DNA of 64,000 nucleotides from Candidatus Gastranaerophilales bacterium (GTDB lineage: Bacteria; Cyanobacteriota; Vampirovibrionia; Gastranaerophilales; Gastranaerophilaceae). The notes below the pieces were generated by a model that saw nothing but the letters and a program-made list of their open reading frames with translations, was not told the DNA's origin and ran no database searches. This document shows, one piece after another, positions 16,833 through 25,050 of the stretch (the stretch's first letter is position 1; each line of letters opens with the position of its first letter). Where the stretch lies: positions 26,288-90,287 of the forward strand of contig CALUQH010000020.1 of assembly GCA_944322885.1 (NCBI GenBank), in the 5' to 3' direction. The translations under genes and the position numbers were made by a program.

Positions 16833-17444
16833 ATGTCTGACTTGACACATGTTCTGTTAGTTGACGACAATTCCAAATATTTAAAAGATGCCCTTCCGTT
16901 TTACGGTTATGAGGTTACTGCAGTCCACGATGGCGTGCAGGCGCTAAAAGTGCTTTCCAAAGACAATAAATTTGACATTGTTCTTTTGGATGTTATGATG
17001 CCTAATATGGACGGCTGGGAAACTTTAAAATCCATTCGCGCGTCTGAAAAAACGAAAAATTTACCTGTTATAATGCTTACAGCAGTAAATGATGAACAAA
17101 AAATGGTTTCAGGCTTAAAAATCGGAGCCGATGATTATATTGTAAAGCCGTTTATTTTACCCAACCTTTTGGCGCGGATGGAAGCTGTTTTAAGACGTTC
17201 GCAAAGATTTGTAAAACCCGCTGAAACCGCTGCTCCGGCACTATCTGCGGATATTTTGACATCAAGAGAAAAAGAAGTGTTACAAATGATAACAAAAGGG
17301 GCAAGTAATAAACAGATAGCAGACAAAATGTTTGTGAAAGAGGTTACAATAAAAACACATTTGAACAGTATTTATAAAAAGTTAAAGGTAGCAAATAGAA
17401 CCCAGGCGGTGCTTGTTGCTATGCAGACGGATTTAGTAAAGTAA
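16833..17444 (+). CDS. Response regulator with LuxR-type HTH
   Basis: A 203-residue regulator. Its receiver domain is closer to the OmpR/CheY type (LVDDN, phosphoacceptor in VLLDVMMPNMDGW, Thr in LTAVND, Lys in YIVKPF) than that of its neighbour, but it is joined to a LuxR-type HTH (LTSREKEVLQMITKGASNKQ). The linker PAETAAPALSADI is Ala/Pro-rich. Twenty-one bases separate it from the preceding regulator, with an AAAGGAA before the ATG. Two regulators side by side with different receiver types may take phosphate from different kinases. Confidence 0.9.
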   Translation: MSDLTHVLLVDDNSKYLKDALPFYGYEVTAVHDGVQALKVLSKDNKFDIVLLDVMMPNMDGWETLKSIRASEKTKNLPVIMLTAVNDEQKMVSGLKIGADDYIVKPFILPNLLARMEAVLRRSQRFVKPAETAAPALSADILTSREKEVLQMITKGASNKQIADKMFVKEVTIKTHLNSIYKKLKVANRTQAVLVAMQTDLVK

Positions 17445-17469
17445 GAAATATAAGGAGAATTTATAAATC

Positions 17470-18003
17470 ATGATTGATTATACTAAAGAAGAATTGATTG
17501 AATTATTGAGAAAGAACCCCGAAAAATTTAATGAATGGAAAGCCGAACAGGATGAGGTTGACCTGTCGGAAGTCGATTTTTCAGGTATAAATCTTTCAGA
17601 GATTGATTTTTCTGATGCTGATTTAAATTCCAGTTCATTTGCGGACTGCAATTTGTCGCTGGTTAATTTTACAAATGCGGATTTGACATCAGTAGATTTT
17701 ACGCGTGCAAGAGTTTTGGAATGCGATTTTACGGATTCGCTTTTAACAGGTGCTGACTGCAGTTATGCGTCTATGACTTACTGTAATTTTTCTGATTCCG
17801 ATATGGCAGGATGTATTTTGTCGGAAACTGATTTGAGTAATTCTGACTTGTCTGCAAGCCAGAATTTGAATTCAAGCAGATTTGACGAGGACACAGTATG
17901 GCCTGATGATGATATGCTGCCTGAAGATTTTGACGGTACCGGACACAAAGATTTGTCGGCACTTCAGGATGAAGACGATGATATGGTCTCATCTGACTGG
18001 TAA
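17470..18003 (+). CDS. Pentapeptide repeat protein
   Basis: A very acidic protein of 177 residues. Residues 30-135 consist of pentapeptide repeats of the A(D/N)Lxx type (VDFSGINLSEIDFSDADLNS and following), which fold as a square right-handed beta-helix. A short helical N-terminus precedes them and an Asp/Glu-rich tail follows. The acidic surface recalls DNA-mimic members such as MfpA and Qnr, but most bacterial and cyanobacterial family members have no known function. AAGGAG precedes the ATG. It is the last gene of the signalling operon, closed by the hairpin at 18047-18077. Confidence 0.88.
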   Translation: MIDYTKEELIELLRKNPEKFNEWKAEQDEVDLSEVDFSGINLSEIDFSDADLNSSSFADCNLSLVNFTNADLTSVDFTRARVLECDFTDSLLTGADCSYASMTYCNFSDSDMAGCILSETDLSNSDLSASQNLNSSRFDEDTVWPDDDMLPEDFDGTGHKDLSALQDEDDDMVSSDW

Positions 18004-18046
18004 AACTTATAAACTAATGTATTCTGATTTGTTATAAATTTTATTT

Positions 18047-18077
18047 AATCCATTCTTTTTTAAGGGAAGAATGGATT
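18047..18077. terminator. Terminator between convergent genes
   Basis: An 11-bp perfect stem (AATCCATTCTT at 18047-18057, its complement at 18067-18077) with a nine-base loop is followed shortly by a T-run on the plus strand. It ends the signalling operon and overlaps the end of the small HTH gene on the minus strand. Confidence 0.65.
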
Positions 18078-18285
18078 ACTGTTTTTTAACTATTTTAATT
18101 TCATATCCGAGCAAATCAGCTATTATTTCCATTTCATCATAATTAAGTGAACTTAAAAATATTTTATTCTGCAGACTTCGCTGTGTATAGTGTTTGCCTG
18201 TTTTTTCGGTTAGTAATTCAGCTAACTTTTGAACAGTTAATGCTTCTTTCATTATTAATATTTTAAGTTCATTTCTTGATGTCAT
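18076..18285 (-). CDS. Small HTH-like DNA-binding protein
   Basis: A 69-residue protein of the small XRE-like kind common in Firmicutes. Helix 1 is NELKILIMKEALTVQKLAEL, followed by a turn (TEKTGKHYTQRSLQNKI), where the recognition helix would lie, and a final helix with EIIADLLGYEIKIV, a signature ending for these regulators. It is divergent from a pilin-like gene. The 138 bases between them hold four copies of an AGATAA box placed over both promoters, so it probably regulates itself and the pilin. Binding itself is inferred. Confidence 0.65.
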   Translation of the reverse strand: MTSRNELKILIMKEALTVQKLAELLTEKTGKHYTQRSLQNKIFLSSLNYDEMEIIADLLGYEIKIVKKQ

Positions 18286-18294
18286 TTTTTCCTC

Positions 18295-18411
18295 ATATTT
18301 GAGATAATTATACTTTTATTTGGAGGAAAGTTGACAAATATAAGATAATTTATTAATATCATACTTAAATATAAGATAATTATTTTATATTTAGGATTTA
18401 TTATTAAGATA
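18295..18411. promoter_or_regulatory. Divergent promoters with repeated AGATAATT boxes
   Basis: AGATAATT-type boxes, mostly preceded by ATAT, occur at 18295-18310, 18337-18352 and 18368-18382, and a shorter AGATAA at 18407-18412. The AGATA cores are 41, 31 and 33 bases apart. The pilin promoter is TTGACA (18331-18336), 17 bases, TAATAT (18354-18359), with a box filling the spacer. A TATAAT on the minus strand (18312-18307) for the HTH gene overlaps the first box. This layout is that of a shared operator region. Confidence 0.55.
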
Positions 18412-18423
18412 AGGAGTAAATAA

Positions 18424-19398
18424 ATGAATATAAAGGCTTTTACATTATCTGAAGTTTTAATTACTCTGGGGATAATTGGTGTTATTGCGGCAATTACTAT
18501 GCCTGCGATTACTGCAAATGTAACCGAACGTATTAATTCTTACCGTCAGGCAAATATTGCTTATAAAGTAACACAGGCAACCGATAAAATGAAAGCTCTT
18601 GGACTATTGAAGTCATACTCCTCAACGGATGATTTTGTTGATGAACTTCAAAAGCATTTAAAAATTGCGAAAAGGTGTGATGCCGCTCATTTAACAGAGT
18701 GCTGGCCTACTGAAAAAGTAATTACATCTGAAGGAGAAGAGTTTGATGTAAAAGAAGCCAAAACCGGTAAGAATTTGAATATACAATCAAATAAAAGTAA
18801 CAATGTAGGACTTATTCTGGCTGACGGTGCATCTATCATTTTGACATATAATCAAGACAGTGACGGTATGGATATTGGGGATGCAATCGCTGCTCAGCCG
18901 AAGACTTTGCCGGTTGGATTTGGTAAAAGCAAGGATTTCGCTTATACAACATCATCTACAGCAGCTATCGATTTTGTTATGGACGTAAATGGAGCAAAGG
19001 GACCTAATAGCGAAACAATAGATAATAAGTATCATGATATACGTTCATTTAAGGCTGCACGTTTTAGTACTGCCTGTGCAGGAACCAGGATAGATGGTAT
19101 AGGTTGTATAGTAAATCTTGGAACGAGTTATGATTGCGATGCATCAAACCGTTGGGACTGTGCTATGAAGGCTTGTACTGATATTGGTATGGAATTGCCT
19201 GGTACCAGTACTCTACAAAGTATATATCTTATGAAAGATGAGTATCCTGATATCCCGCAAAGTGGTCGGTTCTGGGCATCAGAGACCAGAGGTAATGGTG
19301 CCGGAAGCGGATACTCATATTCTTTAAATTTTGATAATGGTTTGACGTACTTTGGTGACCGTATATTCAATTATGGTGCACTATGTGTTGGCGAATAA
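18424..19398 (+). CDS. Type IV pilin-like protein with large C-terminal domain
   Basis: A 324-residue protein with a prepilin signal at the very start: MNIKA, cleavage site, then FTLSEVLITLGIIGVIAAIT with Glu5. The hydrophobic helix would anchor it in a pilus or pseudopilus. The middle carries LADGASIILTY and DVNGAKGPN, also seen in the other prepilins here. The last 90 residues (CDASNRWDCAMKACTDIG, MELPGTSTLQSIY, RFWASETRG, ALCVGE) resemble the DUF1566/lectin-like domains on adhesins; this part is a guess from the pattern. Six or more cysteines suggest disulfides. AAGGAG precedes the ATG. No pilus assembly gene is nearby. Confidence 0.82.
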   Translation: MNIKAFTLSEVLITLGIIGVIAAITMPAITANVTERINSYRQANIAYKVTQATDKMKALGLLKSYSSTDDFVDELQKHLKIAKRCDAAHLTECWPTEKVITSEGEEFDVKEAKTGKNLNIQSNKSNNVGLILADGASIILTYNQDSDGMDIGDAIAAQPKTLPVGFGKSKDFAYTTSSTAAIDFVMDVNGAKGPNSETIDNKYHDIRSFKAARFSTACAGTRIDGIGCIVNLGTSYDCDASNRWDCAMKACTDIGMELPGTSTLQSIYLMKDEYPDIPQSGRFWASETRGNGAGSGYSYSLNFDNGLTYFGDRIFNYGALCVGE

Positions 19399-19435
19399 TT
19401 TTTTAATTAAATTATCCATTCATATATTTTTAATC

Positions 19436-19463
19436 TTGACTGGCTCCTTTCAGCAAATACAAT
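19436..19463 (+). promoter_or_regulatory. Promoter of the NifU-like/GGGtGRT genes
   Basis: TTGACT (19436-19441) and TACAAT (19458-19463) are 16 bases apart, 32 bases upstream of the ATG, which has GGGAG before it. Confidence 0.5.
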
Positions 19464-19495
19464 AGTCTTGTATATAACCGAAGGGAGTATAGAAA

Positions 19496-20200
19496 ATGTT
19501 GGATCGTATACAAATTACAAAAGAAGTAGAAGAAATGTGCTGCGTTAAACGCGGCGTTAAAGGCGAGCCTGCTCCTATCCCTCAAGAAGGCGATTGGACA
19601 AAAGTTAAGGAAATTAAAGAGATTTCCGGCTTGACACACGGTTGCGGATGCTGTGCACCGCAGCAGGGTACCTGCAAATTAACTCTTAATGTTAAAGACG
19701 GTATCATTCAGGAAGCACTTGTTGAAACCCTTGGCTGCTCAGGCATGACACACTCTGCAGCTATGGCAGCAGAAATTCTTCCGGGTAAAACTATTCTTGA
19801 AGCGCTAAATACAGACCTTGTATGTGACGCTATTAACGTTGCTATGAGAGAATTGTTCTTACAAATCGTTTACGGAAGAACTCAAACCGCTTTTTCTGAT
19901 AACGGTTTGCCGGTTGGCGCAGGTCTTGAAGATTTAGGCAAAGGCTTACGTTCACAGGTTGGTACTATTTATTCAACTAAGCAAAAAGGACCAAGATATC
20001 TTGAACTTGCAGAAGGATACGTTCTTGAATTAGGTCTTGACAAAAATGATGAAATTATCGGATATAAATTCGTTCATATGGGCAAATTTATGGACGCCGT
20101 TAAAAAAGGTGTTGATCCGAAAGAAGCTCTTGAAAAATTCACAAGCACTTACGGCAGATTTGCTGAAGCTGTGAAGAAAATTGATCCAAGAGTTGAATAG
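19496..20200 (+). CDS. NifU-like iron-sulfur cluster scaffold protein
   Basis: A 234-residue protein of the IscU/NifU-N type that is always paired with a GGGtGRT protein in anaerobes. The cluster-binding cysteines are spread over HGCGCCAPQQGTC (about residue 50) and VETLGCSGMTHSA (about residue 80), with further Cys at CDAINV. The C-terminal half, from RYLELAEGYVLELG, is specific to this paired family. It probably builds or holds an Fe-S cluster, but the exact client is not known. Strong expression is suggested by the near-consensus promoter and by codon use rich in GCT, AAA and GAA. The partner follows after 111 bases of repeat DNA. Confidence 0.85.
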   Translation: MLDRIQITKEVEEMCCVKRGVKGEPAPIPQEGDWTKVKEIKEISGLTHGCGCCAPQQGTCKLTLNVKDGIIQEALVETLGCSGMTHSAAMAAEILPGKTILEALNTDLVCDAINVAMRELFLQIVYGRTQTAFSDNGLPVGAGLEDLGKGLRSQVGTIYSTKQKGPRYLELAEGYVLELGLDKNDEIIGYKFVHMGKFMDAVKKGVDPKEALEKFTSTYGRFAEAVKKIDPRVE

Positions 20201-20208
20201 TAAAGGAG

Positions 20209-20272
20209 ATTCCGAAATAAATTCGGAATGACATGTCATCCTGAATGTCGGATTGACCTCCGTGTTTCAGGA
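20209..20272. repeat. Intergenic palindromic repeat pair
   Basis: ATTCCGAA/TTCGGAAT (20209-20216 and 20222-20229) and TCCTGAA/TTCAGGA (20239-20245 and 20266-20272) are two hairpins between co-oriented genes. The text around them (CGGAATGAC, TCAGGATCTCA) is of the kind scattered between genes in many bacterial chromosomes. A degenerate relative lies near 21578-21640. Confidence 0.5.
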
Positions 20273-20311
20273 TCTCAGTAACAAAATATAAAAAATTAAG
20301 AGGAAAATAAA

Positions 20312-21316
20312 ATGACAGTAAAATTTGAAGGACAAGACAGACGTCAGGCTAAATTGAATAAATTGTTACCTGAATACGGCTTCAAATCTTTGGAAGAAGC
20401 TCAGGAACTTTGCAAATCAAACGGTATTGACGTTGAAGCTATTGTTAAAGGAATTCAGCCTATCGCATTTGAAAATGCTGTTTGGGCTTATACATTAGGT
20501 GCAGCAATTGCACTTAAAAAACAGGCTAAAGACGCTGCAGAAGCTGCAAGCTTAATTGGCGAAGGCTTACAGGCATTTTGTGTCCCCGGTTCTGTCGGCG
20601 ACACAAGAAAAGTTGGTATCGGTCACGGTAATTTGGCAGCTATGCTTTTAAGAGAAGAAACTCAGTGCTTCTGTTTCTTAGCAGGCCACGAATCATTTGC
20701 AGCTGCTGAAGGCGCTATCGGTATCGCAAGAAACGCTAACAAAGTAAGAAAAAATCCTTTAAGAGTTATCTTGAACGGTTTGGGTAAAGACGCAGCTTAT
20801 GTAATCTCAAGAATTAACGGTTTTACATCTGTTGAAACAAAATATGATTACAAAACAGGTGAATTAAAAGTTGTTAAAGAACAGAGATTTTCAGAAGGTG
20901 AAAGAGGCGAAATCAGATGCTACGGTGCTGATGATGTATCAGAAGGTGTTGCTATCATGATTAAAGAAGGGGTTGACGTTTCTATTACAGGTAACTCAAC
21001 TAACCCGACCCGCTTCCAACACCCTGTAGCAGGTACTTACAAAAAATGGTGCTGGGAAAACGGCAGAAAATACTTCTCAGTAGCATCAGGCGGTGGTACA
21101 GGAAGAACATTACACCCTGATAACGTAGCAGCAGGCCCTGCTTCTTACGGTATGACAGATACTATGGGAAGAATGCACGGAGATGCTCAATTTGCAGGAT
21201 CATCATCAGTTCCTGCGCACGTAGAAATGATGGGTATTATCGGTATGGGTAATAACCCGATGGTAGGTGCAACAGTAGCAGTTGCAGTTGCTGTAGATCA
21301 GGCTCTGCGTAAATAG
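20312..21316 (+). CDS. GGGtGRT protein
   Basis: A 334-residue protein named for its hallmark motif, seen here as SGGGTGRTLHP near residue 265. The rest also matches the family: EGLQAFCVPGSVGDTRKVG, GHGNLAAMLLREETQCFCFLAG (no more than the motif core is quoted), and the GMGNNPMVGATVAVAVAVDQ end. It is encoded beside an NifU-like scaffold in most anaerobes that have it, and its function is unknown; a role with Fe-S clusters is inferred only from this pairing. AAGAGGAAAATAAA leads into the ATG. A strong terminator follows. Confidence 0.88.
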   Translation: MTVKFEGQDRRQAKLNKLLPEYGFKSLEEAQELCKSNGIDVEAIVKGIQPIAFENAVWAYTLGAAIALKKQAKDAAEAASLIGEGLQAFCVPGSVGDTRKVGIGHGNLAAMLLREETQCFCFLAGHESFAAAEGAIGIARNANKVRKNPLRVILNGLGKDAAYVISRINGFTSVETKYDYKTGELKVVKEQRFSEGERGEIRCYGADDVSEGVAIMIKEGVDVSITGNSTNPTRFQHPVAGTYKKWCWENGRKYFSVASGGGTGRTLHPDNVAAGPASYGMTDTMGRMHGDAQFAGSSSVPAHVEMMGIIGMGNNPMVGATVAVAVAVDQALRK

Positions 21317-21335
21317 CAAATTGTTTTAAAAATAA

Positions 21336-21369
21336 AAAATTCCCGCTTAACTAGAGCGGGAATTTTTTT
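21336..21369 (+). terminator. Rho-independent terminator after the GGGtGRT gene
   Basis: AATTCCCGCT, a six-base loop and AGCGGGAATT are followed by a T-run ending at 21369. The 10-bp stem is perfect apart from the loop edge. Confidence 0.85.
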
Positions 21370-21415
21370 GACCTCATCCCAAGCCCTTCTCGTAATGACA
21401 ATTATGATGAATAAT

Positions 21416-21490
21416 CCCCTCCCTGATTAGGGAGGGGCAAGGGGTGGGTATTAATCGATACCCATCCAAACCTTCCCTGATTAGGGAAGG
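21416..21490. repeat. Compound palindromic repeat element, copy A
   Basis: Hairpin CCCCTCCCT-GATT-AGGGAGGGG (21416-21437) is followed by a GGGTAT/ATACCC hairpin and then CCTTCCCT-GATT-AGGGAAGG (21471-21490). The same three-hairpin order recurs at 32829-32900. The surrounding gene-free stretch 21370-21675 also holds fragments of a TGTCATTCTG...AGAATCTC repeat and no coding frame. Confidence 0.65.
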
Positions 21491-21675
21491 CTTTTTCGAG
21501 AGTTTCGCTCATCGATAACAGCCTGCCTTCCTGTCTTCCTGACCTTTCGACTGCATTATTCCGATTCTTCGCCTAACTGTCATTCTGTGTACATCCCCCT
21601 AAGAATCTCATATTATAGGCTCAAAATGACAAAGGAATGCTTTATTTTTTCCTCTCCTTAAACCCGAATGCAGTT

Positions 21676-21993
21676 TTATAAATTTTGTATTGCGCGTTCT
21701 AAGGCTTCGGTTTCCGTTATTCCGTTTTCTGATGCGTAGGTCTTTAATTTGTTGATTAATTCTTCATTTAATCTTCTGTTAAACGGGATTTTAGGATTTT
21801 CGCATTTTCTGCCGGCGCCTTCTCTTTTGCCGCCCCATTGGCCTTTCCCGTGACAGCCCCCGCCGCCGCAGTTGTGCCCTTCTTCGTGGTTATGGCACTG
21901 ATGTCCTTCACCGTGCCCGTGGCAATTGTGTTCGCCGTGCACGCAATTTTGACCTTCGTGATGACAATGATGTTCATGATTACATTCGTGCAT
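21676..21993 (-). CDS. His/Cys-rich protein with GGKREGAGRK motif and RHH-like end
   Basis: A 105-residue protein in two halves. Residues 1-50 hold 15 His and 7 Cys, a dense metal-binding region of HECNHEHHCHH type. Residues 54-63 are GGKREGAGRK, a basic motif found at the head of small phage and plasmid DNA-binding proteins. Residues 70-105 (PFNRRLNEELINKLKTYASE, then ITETEALERAIQNL) look like a strand and two helices of a ribbon-helix-helix domain. It may be a metal-responsive regulator or a metal store. It stands alone with an AAGGAGG Shine-Dalgarno. Confidence 0.6.
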   Translation of the reverse strand: MHECNHEHHCHHEGQNCVHGEHNCHGHGEGHQCHNHEEGHNCGGGGCHGKGQWGGKREGAGRKCENPKIPFNRRLNEELINKLKTYASENGITETEALERAIQNL

Positions 21994-22078
21994 AATTTTA
22001 ACCTCCTTGTAATCATTATAACTCTTTTCTTGATTTTGTCAATACATTTTCAAGATAAAATATTTTATTGCTGCTAAA

Positions 22079-25045
22079 TTACAGTTTAATACAATTTATT
22101 CTGCAGAAGGATGTTAGGACGCCTTTTGCTTTTTGCAGTTCGTTGTAAACGTATCTGTTTTCTGTGCTTTTTATAGTATTTTCTGCCTGTTTGTACATTT
22201 TTTCTGCTGCCTGCAAATATTCAAGCTGCTGCGCCGATTTGACAAGTCCTATTTCCTGAAAATATGTTCCGTATAACAAGAACAGTCTTGAGAGAAGATC
22301 GTTCATGCTGAATTTTTTTGCGATAAATATTGCATTTTCTATATGGATTTTTGCAGTGTCGAAATCAGAAAGTGTTATACAGCATTTGGCAATAACCATT
22401 TTGAAAAGAACTGTGAAGAAATAGTTGTCTATTTTCGGATTTTGTGCAACCTCTAAAGCCTGTTGGGCTATTTCAAGCGCATTTTTCGGCCCCTCGGTTA
22501 CAAGTGTCGCTTCTGATATAAAGTACCATGTAAGCAAAGCTCCGAGAGCCATTTTTTCTTTTGCAAAATAAGCAATTTGATCGTTATATATTTCCATTGC
22601 CTGTTTTGTGTTTTCGTTATCTTTGAACATTTTGCCCAGAAGTGTTTTTAAAATATTTTTAGTAAAATTGTCACCGTTGTTGTTTGCAAAAGTTACTATC
22701 TGGAATAAATCTTCCTGCATTCCGTCGTAGCGTTTTCTGAGGAAATTATTTATTATATTGATAAAGTTCCAGCGGATAATGGTTTCATTATCCATAATAT
22801 TTTCGCGATAGGATTTCAAAACATCTTCAAGCATTTGTTCTGACGCTTTAAAGTTTCCTTTAACAGTATTTGCAAGGGCAAGCGTAAGTTTGCATTTGCA
22901 GATAAACAGTTCATCCTGAATTTGATTTCTTTCGATAATATCAAAAAGTATTGTCAAAACTTCAAATGACCTGTCATTTCCCTGAACGGCAAGAGCATTT
23001 GCCAGTATCAGGTAAGTTTTTAACCATGTTTCATAGATAAAAGGAGTCTGCGGATTTTTTAAATTTTTCTTCCGGGCAAAGTAATTATCCAGAACCGGCA
23101 TTATTTCCGTATCAATCATGTTGATAATTTGTCCGCAGTTTCCGATATTTAAAAGAGCATTCAGTTTTGTACATTTCAATAGACCTATATCAAGAGTATT
23201 TTCGGGTTTCGCCTTTTTCAATACTGCGTCAACACATTCAACTTCCCCAAAATAATTTCCTGTTTTTCTGCAGCAGGAGGACATATATGCTAAAAGCTCA
23301 ATTTCTTTAGGACTGTCGCCGACCGCCTGAGCGTTAGAAATTGCATCCGGCAGGTATTCAATTGCCTCTGTAGGATTTGAATTAGCAAGGAGTTTGCCGA
23401 GGCGTTCAGAGATATTATACCTGATTTTTAAAGTTGCACTTTCATCAAATTCGTTAATAAGCGCCATTGATTGCTTTTGAGAAATTGCATACAGATTTAA
23501 ATCCCCTACGTAAGCCGCAAGTTTTGTATTTTTTGTCCAAATTTCAAGTGCAAGACGGGGCTGTTTTAAATTTTGTGCAATAACCCCGAGAATTGCATTT
23601 GAATTAAGGGTAAATCCTGTAAAATATTCAAGAATTTTTTTATTGATTGCTTCATATTTTTCGGCATTTTTTGAAGTTTTCAGGATTGTTTCCCACAGGG
23701 TCAGCGAGCTGAATTCGCAGTATATATCGTTTACGTGGTTTATGTAATCCATTTTTTTTAGATAAATCAGAATATCTCTGAATGTTTCATCATCAACACC
23801 GAAAATTTCTTTAACGAGATTCATATTAATCTTGTCGCCTATTATAGCAGAGCCGACAAGGATATCGTATGCAATCGGGTTTAGTTCTTCAAGCAGTTTA
23901 AGCCGGTATTCCAAAAGTCCTGTGAAAGTTGCTGCAATCTCGAATTCTTTTCCGCAAAGCTGGCAGTCAAAGCATAAACTCAATGCGTGATTTATGTAAG
24001 ACGGGTTTCCGCCGCTTATTTTATAGATTTCCTGTAACTCTGCATTGTTAAGATTAGGAAATCCGTCGATTTTCTTATTTTTTTGTTCTAAGAGCATGAA
24101 TATCTGTTTAAATTCCAGAGGGGCAATTCCTACATCTAAATAAAAATTTTCTTTATCATTTTCCGGAAAATAAAAATATCCTTTTGACGGTTTTGGTTCG
24201 TTATATATAAGGAGCAGTTTTAAATTGTCCCAGATATTTTCTTTTTTTATGTATCTGCTTATGAATTCATATGAAAAACCGTCAATAAAATCAAAATTGT
24301 CTATTACAAATACAAATTTATTTAAACTTGTTATATTATCAAAAATTTTATTCAGAAATTCAAACGTTTTATTTTTTGCTGCGACAATATTTTCAAAAGT
24401 TCCTTCCTTATCGGGGTAGAGGAAATTTAACAGGTCAAAAATTTCATTATTATTAAGAGCCGGAAATTCATTTTTAAAATACTGTGATGCATTTTTTTTG
24501 AAATCCAGATTATTAATGCAGAAGTTCGGCAGATTAAAAACATTGAGCAGGATATCCTGAATAAGTCCGCCAGGTGTAATTTGGGTTAACGGTGTGCATT
24601 TCCCGTAAAGCCATGATATATTCCGGTCATTTAAACTTTGCATAATTGCTTTTAATACAAGACTTTTACCTACACCTTTTTCTCCGCTGAGAGAAAGTAT
24701 TTTTTTACTTTGAGAAAGTAATCCTTTAACAAGCAAATTTTTTGCGCTTTGCTGCGAAACTGTTTTTGTACCGTATTCAAGTTTAATTTTTTGCGGTTTT
24801 GGTTCTTCTTGTATGGGCGTTGTGAATTCATGAGCGCATTTACGGCACTTTTCAGCGTTCGGGAAATTAACACTTTTACATTGCGGACAGAGTTTTAAGA
24901 TTTCTTTTCCGCAATTTTTGCATTTAAAATCGAATAACGAGTTAACCGTATTGCAATTTTTACATATCAATCCGGTACGTGCCTTACAATAAGGGCATTT
25001 GAGCGCATTGTCAGGAATGTTTTTTTTACATATAGGACATTTCAT
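22079..25045 (-). CDS. Zinc-ribbon STAND-type NTPase with TPR-like repeats
   Basis: A 988-residue protein. The N-terminus has three or four zinc ribbons of the CxxC type (residues 3-20, 28-45, 53-70). An AAA16/STAND NTPase domain follows, with P-loop GEKGVGKS at 121-128 and a Walker B strand KFVFVIDNFDF near residue 245. The remaining 600 residues are helical TPR-like repeats. This plan is seen in sensor halves of class III adenylate cyclases and MalT-like regulators, but no cyclase or HTH domain is present. Five bases separate it from the sigma factor gene upstream, so it may sense a signal for that sigma factor; this is inference from gene order. Confidence 0.78.
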   Translation of the reverse strand: MKCPICKKNIPDNALKCPYCKARTGLICKNCNTVNSLFDFKCKNCGKEILKLCPQCKSVNFPNAEKCRKCAHEFTTPIQEEPKPQKIKLEYGTKTVSQQSAKNLLVKGLLSQSKKILSLSGEKGVGKSLVLKAIMQSLNDRNISWLYGKCTPLTQITPGGLIQDILLNVFNLPNFCINNLDFKKNASQYFKNEFPALNNNEIFDLLNFLYPDKEGTFENIVAAKNKTFEFLNKIFDNITSLNKFVFVIDNFDFIDGFSYEFISRYIKKENIWDNLKLLLIYNEPKPSKGYFYFPENDKENFYLDVGIAPLEFKQIFMLLEQKNKKIDGFPNLNNAELQEIYKISGGNPSYINHALSLCFDCQLCGKEFEIAATFTGLLEYRLKLLEELNPIAYDILVGSAIIGDKINMNLVKEIFGVDDETFRDILIYLKKMDYINHVNDIYCEFSSLTLWETILKTSKNAEKYEAINKKILEYFTGFTLNSNAILGVIAQNLKQPRLALEIWTKNTKLAAYVGDLNLYAISQKQSMALINEFDESATLKIRYNISERLGKLLANSNPTEAIEYLPDAISNAQAVGDSPKEIELLAYMSSCCRKTGNYFGEVECVDAVLKKAKPENTLDIGLLKCTKLNALLNIGNCGQIINMIDTEIMPVLDNYFARKKNLKNPQTPFIYETWLKTYLILANALAVQGNDRSFEVLTILFDIIERNQIQDELFICKCKLTLALANTVKGNFKASEQMLEDVLKSYRENIMDNETIIRWNFINIINNFLRKRYDGMQEDLFQIVTFANNNGDNFTKNILKTLLGKMFKDNENTKQAMEIYNDQIAYFAKEKMALGALLTWYFISEATLVTEGPKNALEIAQQALEVAQNPKIDNYFFTVLFKMVIAKCCITLSDFDTAKIHIENAIFIAKKFSMNDLLSRLFLLYGTYFQEIGLVKSAQQLEYLQAAEKMYKQAENTIKSTENRYVYNELQKAKGVLTSFCRINCIKL

Positions 25046-25050
25046 TTTGG

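Noticed and set aside
19100..19398. Variable repeat of a diversity-generating retroelement at the end of the pilin-like gene
   Set aside because: The lectin-like ending suggested it, but there is no reverse transcriptase or template repeat in the window.
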